DNA from: Sphingobacterium phlebotomi
GTDB taxonomy: Bacteria; Bacteroidota; Bacteroidia; Sphingobacteriales; Sphingobacteriaceae
NCBI RefSeq assembly: GCF_008180195.1
Contig: NZ_VTAV01000009.1
Span: 1 to 64,000 of the forward strand
DNA length: 64,000 nucleotides
Direction: 5' to 3'
The translations under genes and the position numbers were made by a program. This document shows positions 7,670-17,506 of the stretch, in pieces; the first letter of the stretch is position 1, and each line of letters begins with the position of its first letter. The notes below the pieces were generated by a model, which was given only the letters and a program-made list of their open reading frames with translations, was not told the DNA's origin and did no database searches.

Positions 7670-10600
7670 ATGCAGAGTAAAGGGCTGATTAAATTTTTGG
7701 TAATAGTGGTGTCAATAGCATGCCTCTATTCCCTATCATTCACATTTGTTACACGAAAAGTTGAACGAGACGCTGCGGAATATGCGAAAGGCGATATGGC
7801 CAAAGAAAAGGCATATCTGGATTCCATAGCTGGTGAGGAAGTTTACAATTTAGGGGTGGCTAAATTCACCTACAGAGAGGCGAAAGCACATGAATTAGCA
7901 TTGGGCTTAGACCTTAAAGGCGGGATGAACGTCACGATGGAGATATCATTGGACGAACTCATCAGAAATTTGGCAAATAATCCGAAAGATGAAAACTTCA
8001 ATAAGGCACTTGAATCCGCTCTTCAAAAGAGTAAATCCGTAAACAGGAGTGTCGTGGAGCTCTTCGTCGAAGAATATAAAGCTTCTGGGGCTGGTACGCC
8101 ATTGGCTACTTTCTTCGCAACAACAGATAATGCTTCCCTTATTAAAGGAACTAGCTCAGATAACGAGGTACGCAGCTTCTTAAATAAAGAAGCGGATAAT
8201 GCTATCGAAAACTCTTTCAAAGTATTACGTACACGTATCGATAAATTTGGTGTGGCTTCGCCAAACATTCAGATTCAACAAGGAACAAACCGTATTTTAA
8301 TAGAGCTTCCGGGTGTTAATGACGAAGAGCGTGTCCGTAATCTCCTACAAGGGTCTGCCAAGTTGGAGTTCTATGAAACACATGACAACTATCAGGTTTA
8401 TCCACTATTGGAAAACCTCAACAATATTTTAGCCAGTTCATTAAAATCGGCAACACCTTCGACTTCAGCTCCGGCTGCGACAGTTGCAAACGATTCGACC
8501 GCAACAGATAGTGTTGCTAATGATGACAACTTGTTGGCTAATTTAGGAGCGGCTCCCAAAGATAGTACGGATACGGCTGGAATCTCTGCAGAACTTGCAG
8601 CAAGCAATCCTTTGTTTGCGGTTTTGAATCCAGCTACTTATATGGAGCAAAACGGTCAGCCAAACCTAACACCTGGTGCTATGGTTGGTATTGCTAACCT
8701 AAAAGATACTGCTCGTGTTAACGAGTACTTAAACCGTCCAGAAGTAAAGGCTAATATTCCCGGAAATTTGAAATTCTTATGGTCGGTGAAGCCAGAACAA
8801 AGAACCCCTAACTTCCTTTCCTTATATGCAATCAAAACATCCGGATCGGAAAATGGCGCTGTATTGACGGGTGATGTGATCACGGACGCGCGGGACGATT
8901 TTGACCAAAACAACCGCCCTGTTGTTTCTATGTCTATGAACACCGAAGGTGCTCGTCAGTGGCGTAAGATTACAGCACAAGCAGCGCAAAATAATAACGC
9001 TGCCATCGCTATTGTACTCGACGGTGTCGTATACTCCGCTCCTGGCGTAAACGAGGAAATTCCGAACGGAAATTCGTCTATATCTGGTAACTTCACTATT
9101 GAAGATACAAAAGATTTAGCTAACGTATTAAAAGCTGGTCGTCTTCCAACTACCGCAAAAATTGTAGAGGAAGCGATTGTAGGTCCTTCATTAGGACAGG
9201 CTGCTATTGATGCAGGTGTCAACTCTTCTGTTATTGCGCTTATCGTGGTGATGATATTTATGGTTGCTTACTACAACCGTGCTGGTATAGCGGCCAACAT
9301 TGCGGTATTGTTTAACGTGTTTTTCCTTATGGGGATTTTGGCTTCCTTAAATGCCGTACTCACCTTACCGGGTATTGCGGGTATCGTATTGACCATGGGA
9401 ACCGCGGTTGACGCCAACGTACTCATATACGAACGGATCCGGGAAGAACTAGGCTTAGGAAAATCCATCCGACAAGCCATTGCGGATGGTTATAAAAATG
9501 CAATGCCTTCTATTCTGGACTCGCAAATAACAACTTTCTTAGTAGGTCTTGTCTTATTTTTCTTCGGTAGTGGTCCTATCTTAGGATTTGCCACCACGTT
9601 GATGATCGGTATCGTTACTTCGTTGTTTACGTCTATCTTTATTTCGCGTTTGATTTTCGAATACATGCTATCGAAAGACTGGAAAGTATCTGTATCGTTT
9701 CCTTGGTCTGCAAATACATTGAAAAATGCAAATTTCCAATTTATCAAAAAACGGAAAATATTTTACGGTATTTCGATCATTGCTTCTATTATTGCTTTGG
9801 CAGCGATATTCACCAAAGGTTTCACACTCGGTGTAGATTTCAGCGGAGGACGCAGCTATACAGTCGCGTATGAACAAGGGGTCGATTTGGAGGATGTACG
9901 TCAAAACCTCGATGAGGTGTTCGGTTTAACAACCGAGGTAAAAACCTTTGGTAGTGAAAACCAAGTACGTGTTACCACAACATATCATGTGGAGGAAACC
10001 AGTGATGAAGCAGATGCGGAAGTATTAGCTAAATTGAACGAAGGCCTATCAAAAATCGAAGGTAACGGTTACGAGATCCTTTCTTCTCAGAAAGTTGGTC
10101 CTAGTATCGCAACGGATATAAAAGACAGAGCGATATGGTCGGGTGTATTCTCCGTATTGATCATTGCAGGTTATATTTTGGTACGTTTCCACAAATGGCA
10201 ATATTCCGTTGGTGCAGCGGTATCAACTGTTCACGATGCGATTATATTGTTTGGAGTGTTCTCTATTTTGGATGGCATTGTTCCATTTTCTTTAGACATC
10301 GATCAACATTTTGTAGCAGCAATCTTAACCGTTATTGCTTATTCGGTAAATGATACGGTGGTTGTATTTGACCGTTTAAGAGAATATGTAAGCAAACCAC
10401 ATGCCCACAAAGTAGACTTTGGCGATACTGTTAATAGTGCGATCAATTCTACTTTGAGCCGTACTATCATTACCTCATTGACGATTATCTTCGTATTGGC
10501 GGTATTGTTTGTATTCGGCGGAGAAGTGATCAGAGGATTTTCTTTCGCGATATTGATTGGTATCATTGTAGGGACTTATTCTTCCGTTTTCCTTGCCGCA

Positions 10601-10678
10601 CCGTCGGTTTACGACCTTAGAAAAGGTAAAAGTATTGCCGAAGAAAAGCCAGAAAAAGTAAAAGTTGTTACTCCTTAG
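7670..10678 (+). CDS. secDF: Protein translocase subunit SecDF (fused)
   Basis: A 1002-residue fusion of SecD and SecF, the proton-driven accessory unit of the Sec translocon that pulls preproteins into the periplasm. The SecD half has an N-terminal membrane helix (8-27), LGLDLKGGMNVTMEI, and a large periplasmic region. That region contains a low-complexity Ala/Ser/Thr insert (about residues 255-310). The helix bundle follows, with GTAVDANVLIYERIREEL. The SecF half starts near residue 690, with FTLGVDFSGGRSY and a second bundle including YSVNDTVVVFDRLRE. The fusion is usual in Bacteroidota. The gene has its own promoter and an intrinsic terminator, so it is a single-gene unit. Confidence 0.97.
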   Translation: MQSKGLIKFLVIVVSIACLYSLSFTFVTRKVERDAAEYAKGDMAKEKAYLDSIAGEEVYNLGVAKFTYREAKAHELALGLDLKGGMNVTMEISLDELIRNLANNPKDENFNKALESALQKSKSVNRSVVELFVEEYKASGAGTPLATFFATTDNASLIKGTSSDNEVRSFLNKEADNAIENSFKVLRTRIDKFGVASPNIQIQQGTNRILIELPGVNDEERVRNLLQGSAKLEFYETHDNYQVYPLLENLNNILASSLKSATPSTSAPAATVANDSTATDSVANDDNLLANLGAAPKDSTDTAGISAELAASNPLFAVLNPATYMEQNGQPNLTPGAMVGIANLKDTARVNEYLNRPEVKANIPGNLKFLWSVKPEQRTPNFLSLYAIKTSGSENGAVLTGDVITDARDDFDQNNRPVVSMSMNTEGARQWRKITAQAAQNNNAAIAIVLDGVVYSAPGVNEEIPNGNSSISGNFTIEDTKDLANVLKAGRLPTTAKIVEEAIVGPSLGQAAIDAGVNSSVIALIVVMIFMVAYYNRAGIAANIAVLFNVFFLMGILASLNAVLTLPGIAGIVLTMGTAVDANVLIYERIREELGLGKSIRQAIADGYKNAMPSILDSQITTFLVGLVLFFFGSGPILGFATTLMIGIVTSLFTSIFISRLIFEYMLSKDWKVSVSFPWSANTLKNANFQFIKKRKIFYGISIIASIIALAAIFTKGFTLGVDFSGGRSYTVAYEQGVDLEDVRQNLDEVFGLTTEVKTFGSENQVRVTTTYHVEETSDEADAEVLAKLNEGLSKIEGNGYEILSSQKVGPSIATDIKDRAIWSGVFSVLIIAGYILVRFHKWQYSVGAAVSTVHDAIILFGVFSILDGIVPFSLDIDQHFVAAILTVIAYSVNDTVVVFDRLREYVSKPHAHKVDFGDTVNSAINSTLSRTIITSLTIIFVLAVLFVFGGEVIRGFSFAILIGIIVGTYSSVFLAAPSVYDLRKGKSIAEEKPEKVKVVTP

Positions 10679-10702
10679 TACGTACAACTATATGTAATTA
10701 AC

Positions 10703-10736
10703 AAAAAAGGCTTCTGATAAATCAGAAGCCTTTTTT
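10703..10736 (+). terminator. Intrinsic terminator of secDF
   Basis: 15-bp perfect stem (10703-10717 / 10722-10736), loop TAAA, 3' T6 run, 25 bases after the secDF stop. Confidence 0.92.
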
Positions 10737-10905
10737 GTTCCGCATCATTTTATCATCATTTAATAATTTTGACTAGCTGATTGGCACAATTTTTCCTAGC
10801 TTTGGTACGCAAATATAATTGTAGAATGAAAGCAGCATGGGTTATGTAAGGAACATCTACGAGATTAACTCCTGTAAGCTTCGTTAGCTTTAAAAAATTA
10901 TTTTA

Positions 10906-11496
10906 ATGAACTTTTTAGTCACTAGTATCGCTATCGGCACACTCACCTTCTTTAGTGCCTGTCAATCCAATAACAATAATACGGGAAGCGCACAGCACAC
11001 GGTAGAACATCAAACAGATCAACAACAACAAGCCTCTGCAACCTCACAACCAACCTTACCTGTGGCAAAAGAGCCTGCACGGCAATTACCAAACTTTAAA
11101 TTTTATAAAGTCAAATCCGGTATAGGGTTTACGAATGCCGACGTACCTGCAAACCGAAACACGGTATTTATCCTTTTTGATCCAAGCTGTGGTCATTGTC
11201 AAACAGAAACGGGGCTTTTGGCTAAAAATTATGAAAAGCTCAAAGATGTTAATCTGTATTTTATTTCTATGAACGACCCTGCACTTATGGCGTCTTTTCT
11301 GGAAACTTTCGGCAAAGAACTTGTCGGTAAGCCGAATGTGGAAGTGTTGTATGATAGAAACCAAGAATTTATTCAAAAATTCCATGTGCCAGCACAGTTT
11401 CCGGCGAACTACATATATGGAGCGGACGGCACTTTAAAAAATAGCTGGGACGGAGAGAAAGGTATTGATTTTGTTATAGCAGAATTTACGAAATAA
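10906..11496 (+). CDS. Thioredoxin-like lipoprotein
   Basis: A 196-residue periplasm-facing lipoprotein with a lipobox ending at Cys19 (LTFFSAC) and a Gln/Asn/Thr-rich linker (20-60). A thioredoxin/AhpC-like fold follows, with the active site CGHC at 95-98 (FDPSCGHCQTE) and a cis-Pro region FPANYIYG. The family reduces or rearranges disulfides, or detoxifies peroxides, in the periplasm. The substrate is unknown. The stop codon overlaps the gap start codon by one base, so the two genes are translated from one mRNA although their functions are not obviously linked. Confidence 0.8.
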   Translation: MNFLVTSIAIGTLTFFSACQSNNNNTGSAQHTVEHQTDQQQQASATSQPTLPVAKEPARQLPNFKFYKVKSGIGFTNADVPANRNTVFILFDPSCGHCQTETGLLAKNYEKLKDVNLYFISMNDPALMASFLETFGKELVGKPNVEVLYDRNQEFIQKFHVPAQFPANYIYGADGTLKNSWDGEKGIDFVIAEFTK

Positions 11497-12527
11497 TGAA
11501 TGTTGCAATCAATGGCTTTGGAAGGATTGGACGCAATACCTTGCGCAATATTTATCGACGTGGCGTTCAAAATGAAATCAGGGTCGTTGCTATCAACGAC
11601 TTGACGGATACGGCTACCTTAGCCCATTTGTTGAAATACGATTCGGTCCACGGACCATTTCCATTTACGGTCCATTATGACGCAGAGCATCTTTTTATTG
11701 AAGGACAGTCTATTAAGGTATTAAAGGAAAAAGATCCTCTCCAACTCCCTTGGCGAACAATGGATATTGATGTTGCTATCGAATCAACAGGTGTCTTTAC
11801 CAATAAAGAAAAGGCATCCTTCCACCTAAAAGCCGGTGCAAAACAAACCATCATATCGGCACCATCACCAGATAAAGAAGTTCCTACCGTCGTTTTGGGT
11901 ATTAACGATATGACATTTGATTGGCAAGCTCCCCTGTTTTCAAACGCCTCTTGTACAACGAACAATGTAGCTCCTTTGGTCAAGATCCTAGATGAGAATT
12001 GGGGAATTAATGATGGTTATATCACGACCGTCCATTCGATGACAGGAGACCAAAACCTGCATGATGCGCCCCATCGAGACCTACGCAGAGCCCGCGCGGC
12101 ATCCTCGTCTATTATACCGACCACAACAGGTGCTGCAAAGGCAATTACCAATGTGTTTCCACATCTCGACGGAAAGCTTGGCGGTGCGGGTATACGTGTT
12201 CCCGTCCTCAATGGTTCCCTAACGGATTTTACCTGTACGTTAAAGAAACAGACGACGGTAGAAGACATAAATGCAAAATTTAGGGAAGCGGCAGAGGGTC
12301 CTTTAAACGATATTCTTTATTATACAGAAGACCCAATTGTCTCTGTTGACATTCTCAACAATCCTTATTCCTGTATTTTTGATGCACAACTCACCTCTAT
12401 CGTCGGTGGATTGGTAAAGGTAGTGGGATGGTATGACAATGAGTTCGGTTATTCCAATAGATTAGTAGATTTATTGGTTAAAGTTCACCTATTACGCCGA
12501 TACCAAACAGTGCAAAATCGTATTTAA
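11496..12527 (+). CDS. gap: Glyceraldehyde-3-phosphate dehydrogenase, type I
   Basis: A 343-residue glycolytic enzyme that oxidises glyceraldehyde-3-phosphate to 1,3-bisphosphoglycerate with NAD+. It shows the Rossmann start NVAINGFGRIGRN, Asp35 after the second strand (favouring NAD over NADP), catalytic Cys153 in SNASCTTNN and His180 in TTVHSMTGDQ. The C-terminal WYDNEFGYSNR is intact. The start overlaps the preceding thioredoxin-like gene by one base. The last 50 bases, coding for a basic tail (HLLRRYQTVQNRI), overlap the convergent DUF2400 gene. This tail looks longer than usual. Other gap copies may exist elsewhere. Confidence 0.95.
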   Translation: MNVAINGFGRIGRNTLRNIYRRGVQNEIRVVAINDLTDTATLAHLLKYDSVHGPFPFTVHYDAEHLFIEGQSIKVLKEKDPLQLPWRTMDIDVAIESTGVFTNKEKASFHLKAGAKQTIISAPSPDKEVPTVVLGINDMTFDWQAPLFSNASCTTNNVAPLVKILDENWGINDGYITTVHSMTGDQNLHDAPHRDLRRARAASSSIIPTTTGAAKAITNVFPHLDGKLGGAGIRVPVLNGSLTDFTCTLKKQTTVEDINAKFREAAEGPLNDILYYTEDPIVSVDILNNPYSCIFDAQLTSIVGGLVKVVGWYDNEFGYSNRLVDLLVKVHLLRRYQTVQNRI

Positions 12528-13254
12528 CGGGGTCCTCCGGATCGAAGCGTTTTAAATTTTCTGTCAGCTCTACGGCGGTTTTCCAATTGACTTTATCCGC
12601 AGTAATTAACCCGAACTTACGAGCAACACGTTCTACATGTACATCACATGGACAGATAAGATCACTCGGTTTTATTCGATTCCATATGCCAAAATCAACT
12701 CCTTTATCGTCTTTACGGACCATCCAACGCAGGAACATATTCAAACGTTTGCAACTGGATTTTTGTAAAGGAGAGCTGATATGCTTCCTCGTGCGAATGG
12801 GGTAATCGGGTAAAGAGAAAAAATAAACTTTAAATTCATTTAGGCTTCGCTCCATTGAAAAGGTCTTATTTATTTGATTATCAATTAGAAAAGCATCTTC
12901 TAATGAAGAAAACTGGCTATAATGAAAACGTAAAAAAGAAACGAAATATAACAAATCGGTATCATTAAAAGTACGATGTTTGAACCCTAAAAGATTTTTT
13001 AAATCCACTTCCTCATGCCCCATGATGAAATCCGCAGGCTGCTGGTCAAAACGTTCGATCAGTTCTTTACATTTATTAATAATGGTTTTACGCTGTCCCC
13101 AAGCCAAAATAGCAGCGAAGAAGCCCATAATCTCTATGTCTTGCTTCTTCTGGAACAAATGAGGAATACATATTGGATCATTTTCAATAAATGTGGGTTG
13201 ATTAAACGATACAACTTTATCGTTTAAAAATTGCTTCATATCAAAGTCAGCCAT
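12478..13254 (-). CDS. DUF2400 / TIGR02757 family protein
   Basis: A 258-residue member of a family widespread in Bacteroidota and unstudied biochemically. Recognisable stretches are the start DMKQFLNDKVVSFNQP, AAILAWGQRKTIINKCKEL, and CPCDVHVERVARKFGL near the C-terminus. The last resembles the helix-hairpin-helix/Cys region of HhH-GPD DNA glycosylases, so a nucleic-acid role is a reasonable guess. Its 3' end overlaps gap by 50 bases, and the terminal residues (ALFGIGVIGEL) come from the shared segment. It has no signal peptide. Confidence 0.8.
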   Translation of the reverse strand: MADFDMKQFLNDKVVSFNQPTFIENDPICIPHLFQKKQDIEIMGFFAAILAWGQRKTIINKCKELIERFDQQPADFIMGHEEVDLKNLLGFKHRTFNDTDLLYFVSFLRFHYSQFSSLEDAFLIDNQINKTFSMERSLNEFKVYFFSLPDYPIRTRKHISSPLQKSSCKRLNMFLRWMVRKDDKGVDFGIWNRIKPSDLICPCDVHVERVARKFGLITADKVNWKTAVELTENLKRFDPEDPVKYDFALFGIGVIGEL

Positions 13255-13499
13255 GCACTTGAATATTTATGCTTTAATTTGCCCATAAAGATACCCTTTT
13301 CCGGGTTTATTATCCGACCAATGGCCGATTAAATAATGGTCATGGGTTTAATGTACCAACCCCCTTTTATCATTAAAGGTCGCATCAAAAATTTTGAAAC
13401 ATGTAGGAATATTCTTCTAGCATTACCCATCCTTTTAAAATTTTTAAGCGACGATTTTTTTGATTCTTTTTTGAGGGAAAAAAGAATATATAAAAGCAT

Positions 13500-13507
13500 T
13501 ACCTTTG
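13500..13507 (+). promoter_or_regulatory. Promoter -7 box of rlmF
   Basis: TACCTTTG matches TAnnTTTG exactly and lies 17 bases before the rlmF start codon, implying a very short leader. A TTG at 13471 is 26 bases upstream, longer than usual. Confidence 0.6.
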
Positions 13508-13524
13508 CATGAAATTATAAGTAT

Positions 13525-14430
13525 ATGAATTCTAAGAAGAAGAAGAACGTATTACATCCCAGAAACATACATCAATCCGGATATGATTTCCCTAAACTAG
13601 AAGAAGCAAATCCGGCATTGAAAGATTATATTATCGAAACGGCATTTGGTACGATATCTATAGATTTTGCTAATCCCAAAGCGGTCGTTGAACTTAATAA
13701 AGCACTCTTGAAAGCTTACTATAACGTACAAAACTGGTCTATTTTGAAAAACAGTCTCTGCCCTCCTATTCCGGGAAGAGCAGACTACGTACATTATGTT
13801 GCTGACCTACTTGCTGCCGATAACAGTGGTATTATCCCGACAGGCTCCCAAATAAATGTGTTGGACATCGGGACAGGCTCTTCCCTTATCTACCCCATCT
13901 TAGGAGAGAGGATATATGCTTGGAGTTTCCTAGGCACAGATATCGATGTCACGGTATTAAATCACGCCAGATCACTGATTAAAACGAATAGCGGACTGTC
14001 TAAGAAGATTACCTTGCAATTGCAGGAAAATAAAGGACATATTTTTGACGGTATCCTTCGCAAAGACGATTACTTTGATTTAGTGATGTGCAATCCCCCT
14101 TTTTATAAATCAAGAGAAGAAAACTGGCAAAAAACAAGTAAAAAATTCCACAACCTAAACAAAAGCAAAGAGGCGCTTCCTGTACAGAACTTCGGTGGAC
14201 ATCCCAATGAACTCTGGTGTGAAGGCGGGGAAAGAAAGTTTGTTCGTGATATGATTAACGAAAGTATGCGATTCCAAAAACAATTAGGGTGGATCACAAG
14301 TTTAGTTTCTAATAAAGAAAACCTGAAACCCCTCATCGCTGTTTTGGAATACAATAAAGCATCCAAAGTTGAAATCATCAATACGGCACAGGGACAAAAG
14401 GCTATCCGTATTTTAGCTTGGAAATGGTAG
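13525..14430 (+). CDS. rlmF: 23S rRNA (adenine-1618-N6) methyltransferase
   Basis: A 301-residue class I methyltransferase that places an N6-methyl group on A1618 of 23S rRNA using AdoMet. Motif I, DIGTGSS, is at 114-120, the acidic end of strand 2 is in GTDID, and the catalytic NPPFYKS is at 190-196. The N-terminal half carries the family pattern (LHPRNIHQSGYDFPKL, WSILKNSLCPPIPGRADY). Length agrees with E. coli RlmF. A very basic N-terminus (KKKKN) fits RNA binding. It is convergent with the NfeD gene, with 7 bases between stops. Confidence 0.93.
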   Translation: MNSKKKKNVLHPRNIHQSGYDFPKLEEANPALKDYIIETAFGTISIDFANPKAVVELNKALLKAYYNVQNWSILKNSLCPPIPGRADYVHYVADLLAADNSGIIPTGSQINVLDIGTGSSLIYPILGERIYAWSFLGTDIDVTVLNHARSLIKTNSGLSKKITLQLQENKGHIFDGILRKDDYFDLVMCNPPFYKSREENWQKTSKKFHNLNKSKEALPVQNFGGHPNELWCEGGERKFVRDMINESMRFQKQLGWITSLVSNKENLKPLIAVLEYNKASKVEIINTAQGQKAIRILAWKW

Positions 14431-14437
14431 TATAAGG

Positions 14438-15787
14438 TTAAGGTTTATCCTCTAGTTTCCGCACGAAAAGACTGTAGTTCTCATGTTTTTCGACGTACAC
14501 CTCTTCTCCTGCATCGATAAACCCATCCAACGCAACAGCATCATACCAAACCCCGTCAATCTCAATTTTACCCGATGGTCTTAAAACCGTTCGGGCAATA
14601 CCATTTTTATACAGCAGATTTGTTTTCTGTGGAGACGAGGTATATCCTACGTCGGCTTTCTGCTCATCGTGGAGCACTAATCGTCTAAAGGCAGACGATT
14701 TCAGGATATTTTTGCCGAAAATAACCATTAAGATAATAGAGAGCACCATTGCTCCCGTTACAATTAAAAATGACTCCATCAATAATCCTGGTTTGGCTAA
14801 TTTAAAATCAAAAAAGTTATTGTCTACCATAGAGAAAGCAAGGCCGCAAAGCACACATATAATCCCCAGTATACCCGCAATACCAAATCCCGGTATGACG
14901 AATACTTCCAGCAGTAGCAGTGCGACTCCCACTATAAATATAGCGATTTCCCAATGGTCTGCCAGCCCCTGCAAATACAGGGGTGCAAAAAACAGCACAC
15001 CGCATATAATTGCAACTACTAGTGCAAAGCCAATCCCCGGCGTTTGTAACTCAAAATAAATACCGCCAATAAGGCCTAATATTAAGAAACCGCTGACCAT
15101 CGGATTAACCAAAAAAGCGATGATGCGATCCACCACGGTAATATGGTGCTGTACCACTTCAAGGTCACCGTTTTCAACCTGTTTGTATACTTCTCCTACA
15201 TCTCCGACTACGGCTTGAACAATACCCGATTTCACTCCTTCGGAAGCCGTTAATGTTAATAGCTTACCATCAGGCTTTAATTGCGGGACAGAAACTTCAG
15301 GATCTACAAATGCTTCCGCTATTTTAGGATCTCGTCCTTTTGCTTCGGCTGTAGCCCGCATCAACCCTCTCATATAAGATTGGTACTTTTCCGGCATAAT
15401 CTCCCCACTTTGATTGACCACACTCGCTGCCCCCATACTTCCGCCTTTTTGCATAAAAATTTTATCCGAAGCCAACGAAATCAACGCGCCTGCGGAAGCC
15501 GCATTGTTGTTAATATACACCACCGTATGCATAGAGGAACCTAAAAGCTTGGTACGTATAGAATCTGCAAAATTCACTGCTCCGCCAAATGTATTCAACT
15601 CTATCAAAAACATTTCGGCCTGCAGTTCTATTGCTTTCTGATGGGCCAAATTGACTGTTCGCCATGCATTTGGACCGATATCTTCTTTGATATCCACTTT
15701 GTATATTTTTTGTGCCAATGCCGAAGAAAGCATAATACAAAAAGTAAAAAGAAAAGCAAAAAAGGATTTCGTAATTTTGTTCTCCAT
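14438..15787 (-). CDS. NfeD family membrane serine protease (ClpP class)
   Basis: 449 residues. It has a signal peptide (1-25), then a periplasmic ClpP-like protease domain with the nucleophile region NNAASAGALISLASD and the general-base region around GRDPKIAEAFVDP. Four to five membrane helices follow (about 230-355), then a C-terminal NfeD OB-fold (about 380-449). Homologues cleave membrane proteins and are linked to stomatin-type partners. The gene is divergent from the DUF4905-like gene with only 23 bases between starts, so their promoters must overlap. Confidence 0.9.
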   Translation of the reverse strand: MENKITKSFFAFLFTFCIMLSSALAQKIYKVDIKEDIGPNAWRTVNLAHQKAIELQAEMFLIELNTFGGAVNFADSIRTKLLGSSMHTVVYINNNAASAGALISLASDKIFMQKGGSMGAASVVNQSGEIMPEKYQSYMRGLMRATAEAKGRDPKIAEAFVDPEVSVPQLKPDGKLLTLTASEGVKSGIVQAVVGDVGEVYKQVENGDLEVVQHHITVVDRIIAFLVNPMVSGFLILGLIGGIYFELQTPGIGFALVVAIICGVLFFAPLYLQGLADHWEIAIFIVGVALLLLEVFVIPGFGIAGILGIICVLCGLAFSMVDNNFFDFKLAKPGLLMESFLIVTGAMVLSIILMVIFGKNILKSSAFRRLVLHDEQKADVGYTSSPQKTNLLYKNGIARTVLRPSGKIEIDGVWYDAVALDGFIDAGEEVYVEKHENYSLFVRKLEDKP

Positions 15788-15810
15788 GGATTAATGTTCT
15801 TGCTATAGTA

Positions 15811-16557
15811 ATGACTAAATATACAACATTCAAAGCATTTGAAAAAAACTTTCCTTATCAAATATGGAAAATTGTAGCAGATGCTGCCTCCCGACAATTT
15901 GCTGTAGAGCTCCGAGACACGGAGTCTACGTATGCCATACTCTATGTCTTTGATTTTGACGGAAAAGAGATGTTAAAACATAGACAAATTGATGAGAAAG
16001 AATGGACGTTGGAGGCCATCCAACATCATACCATCGTTCTGAAACGTGTAGGTGATACACAGCCGGTGAAAGAAGGTATTTTATTTTTAGATATGCAAGG
16101 CAATCCCCGTCATCTATGGCAAGAATATACCTGGATAGATACTTATCGTGATGTTGTCAAGGTGAGGCATCGTAATTTCCAAAGTGGTTTTGAAGAATAT
16201 ATCGATATAGAAACACTAAAAAAAACTTCCGATACGGGAAGAATACAAGAATATTGCAGTGCTGTCAAAATGCCTGTTCCTTATAACGGTGCCTTACCCC
16301 CCTATCTACAACATATAGCTATCCAAGACCTACCTTGGATTAGCCGTGCAGCAGACCATATACTTTGGTCGTATCACACCAAAGAGCATGCACATTATCA
16401 TTTAAACCTTTCTATCGCCGATACATCCAAATTATTGTCGACACAATGTTTATTATCAGATATGCCCAAAATGATTCCACAACCGTACTTTCAGATAGAA
16501 AATCAAATATTTTTAATGTCATATAATAAACGGAAAATTGTTTCGTATTTAGTATAA
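15811..16557 (+). CDS. DUF4905-like protein
   Basis: A 248-residue, signal-less protein rich in beta strands with repeated aromatic and charged patterns (LYVFDFDGKEMLKHRQI, GILFLDMQGNPRHLW), resembling propeller blades. From memory it resembles the Bacteroidota-restricted DUF4905 family, and I hold that name loosely. Its stop is 11 bases before the LysM gene and the two probably form an operon. No catalytic motif is seen. It is divergent from the NfeD gene. Confidence 0.6.
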   Translation: MTKYTTFKAFEKNFPYQIWKIVADAASRQFAVELRDTESTYAILYVFDFDGKEMLKHRQIDEKEWTLEAIQHHTIVLKRVGDTQPVKEGILFLDMQGNPRHLWQEYTWIDTYRDVVKVRHRNFQSGFEEYIDIETLKKTSDTGRIQEYCSAVKMPVPYNGALPPYLQHIAIQDLPWISRAADHILWSYHTKEHAHYHLNLSIADTSKLLSTQCLLSDMPKMIPQPYFQIENQIFLMSYNKRKIVSYLV

Positions 16558-16568
16558 TTGTAAAACAT

Positions 16569-17486
16569 ATGGCAAAAACAAAAGCTTTTTCGACCACTAT
16601 AAAATTAGGAGTCATTGGGGTATTATGCTTCCCTCTTTTTCTGACAGCCAAATCCGTTGATTATAACGTTAATAAACCCTCTACTGTATCTATCGCACCG
16701 GATTCAATAGGCGTAGAAGTTGTAAATGGCGAAATAAATATTATCCACCGTATAGCGCGAAAAGAAACATATTATGCATTGAGCCGTCGATATAATATTC
16801 CGGTAAATCGTATTATGGAGGTGAATAGTAAAAAGAGCCTTAAACCGGGCGATACCGTAAAAATTCCTACCGGCCGGCAAGACACACCTCCAACAGCAGC
16901 TCCATCAACTCCTGCTGCAAAAGCTCAACAGCAGGAACTACCTAAGGTGTTAACTGAATATAAAGTGGGTAAGAGTGAAACACTATACGCCATTTCTAGA
17001 CGATTTGGCACAACGGTAGAGGCCATTAAGAAAATGAACGAACTCCGTTCGGATTCGCTCAGAGAAGGTATCACCTTGAAAATCCCAAATGCGGATTATC
17101 GAGAACCAATTCCAGCAGTTCCGCAACAACCGATTGTTCTCGACACATCATCCGTCCCGGAACTAACACCGGAACAAATTATTGCCGCAAATCGCTATGG
17201 TATCCGTGAAAAACAGGAAAAAGGCATCGGCGTGTGGATCAACGATCTGGAAACAGATGGTAAAAGTAACCTCGCTCTTCACAAAACTGCGCCAATAGGT
17301 ACCATCTTAAAAATCACGAATCCTATGACACGGAATGTTACATACGCAAAAGTAGTTGGAAAGTTCACCGACACGGCGGAAACAAAAGATGCCATTGTTG
17401 TCCTGTCAAAATCAGCAGCTGCTTATATCGGTGCACTTGACAGAAGATTTTTGATAGAAATAGCATATGGCGTACCTTTACAGTAA
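16569..17486 (+). CDS. LysM-domain envelope protein with C-terminal barrel-like domain
   Basis: 305 residues with an N-terminal hydrophobic segment (9-27) and two LysM peptidoglycan-binding modules: about 54-97 (RKETYYALSRRYNIPVNRIM) and 129-173 (GKSETLYAISRRFGTTVEAI). These are separated by a Pro/Ala/Gln linker. The C-terminal 95 residues (LALHKTAPIGTILKITNP, TYAKVVGKFTDTAETKD) resemble the double-psi beta-barrel of RlpA-like proteins, but I see no clear catalytic Asp/His set, so a lytic activity is unproven. It is probably a cell-wall-bound periplasmic protein. It sits between the DUF4905-like gene and udk, with a spacing of 20 bases to udk. Confidence 0.8.
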   Translation: MAKTKAFSTTIKLGVIGVLCFPLFLTAKSVDYNVNKPSTVSIAPDSIGVEVVNGEINIIHRIARKETYYALSRRYNIPVNRIMEVNSKKSLKPGDTVKIPTGRQDTPPTAAPSTPAAKAQQQELPKVLTEYKVGKSETLYAISRRFGTTVEAIKKMNELRSDSLREGITLKIPNADYREPIPAVPQQPIVLDTSSVPELTPEQIIAANRYGIREKQEKGIGVWINDLETDGKSNLALHKTAPIGTILKITNPMTRNVTYAKVVGKFTDTAETKDAIVVLSKSAAAYIGALDRRFLIEIAYGVPLQ

Positions 17487-17506
17487 TCAAATTTAAGAAG
17501 GTATAG

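Noticed and set aside
13255-13524. Short inverted repeats in the DUF2400-rlmF gap (for example ACCC/GGGT)
   Set aside because: Arms of 4-5 bp with no consistent structure. Apart from the rlmF -7 box, nothing convincing is present.
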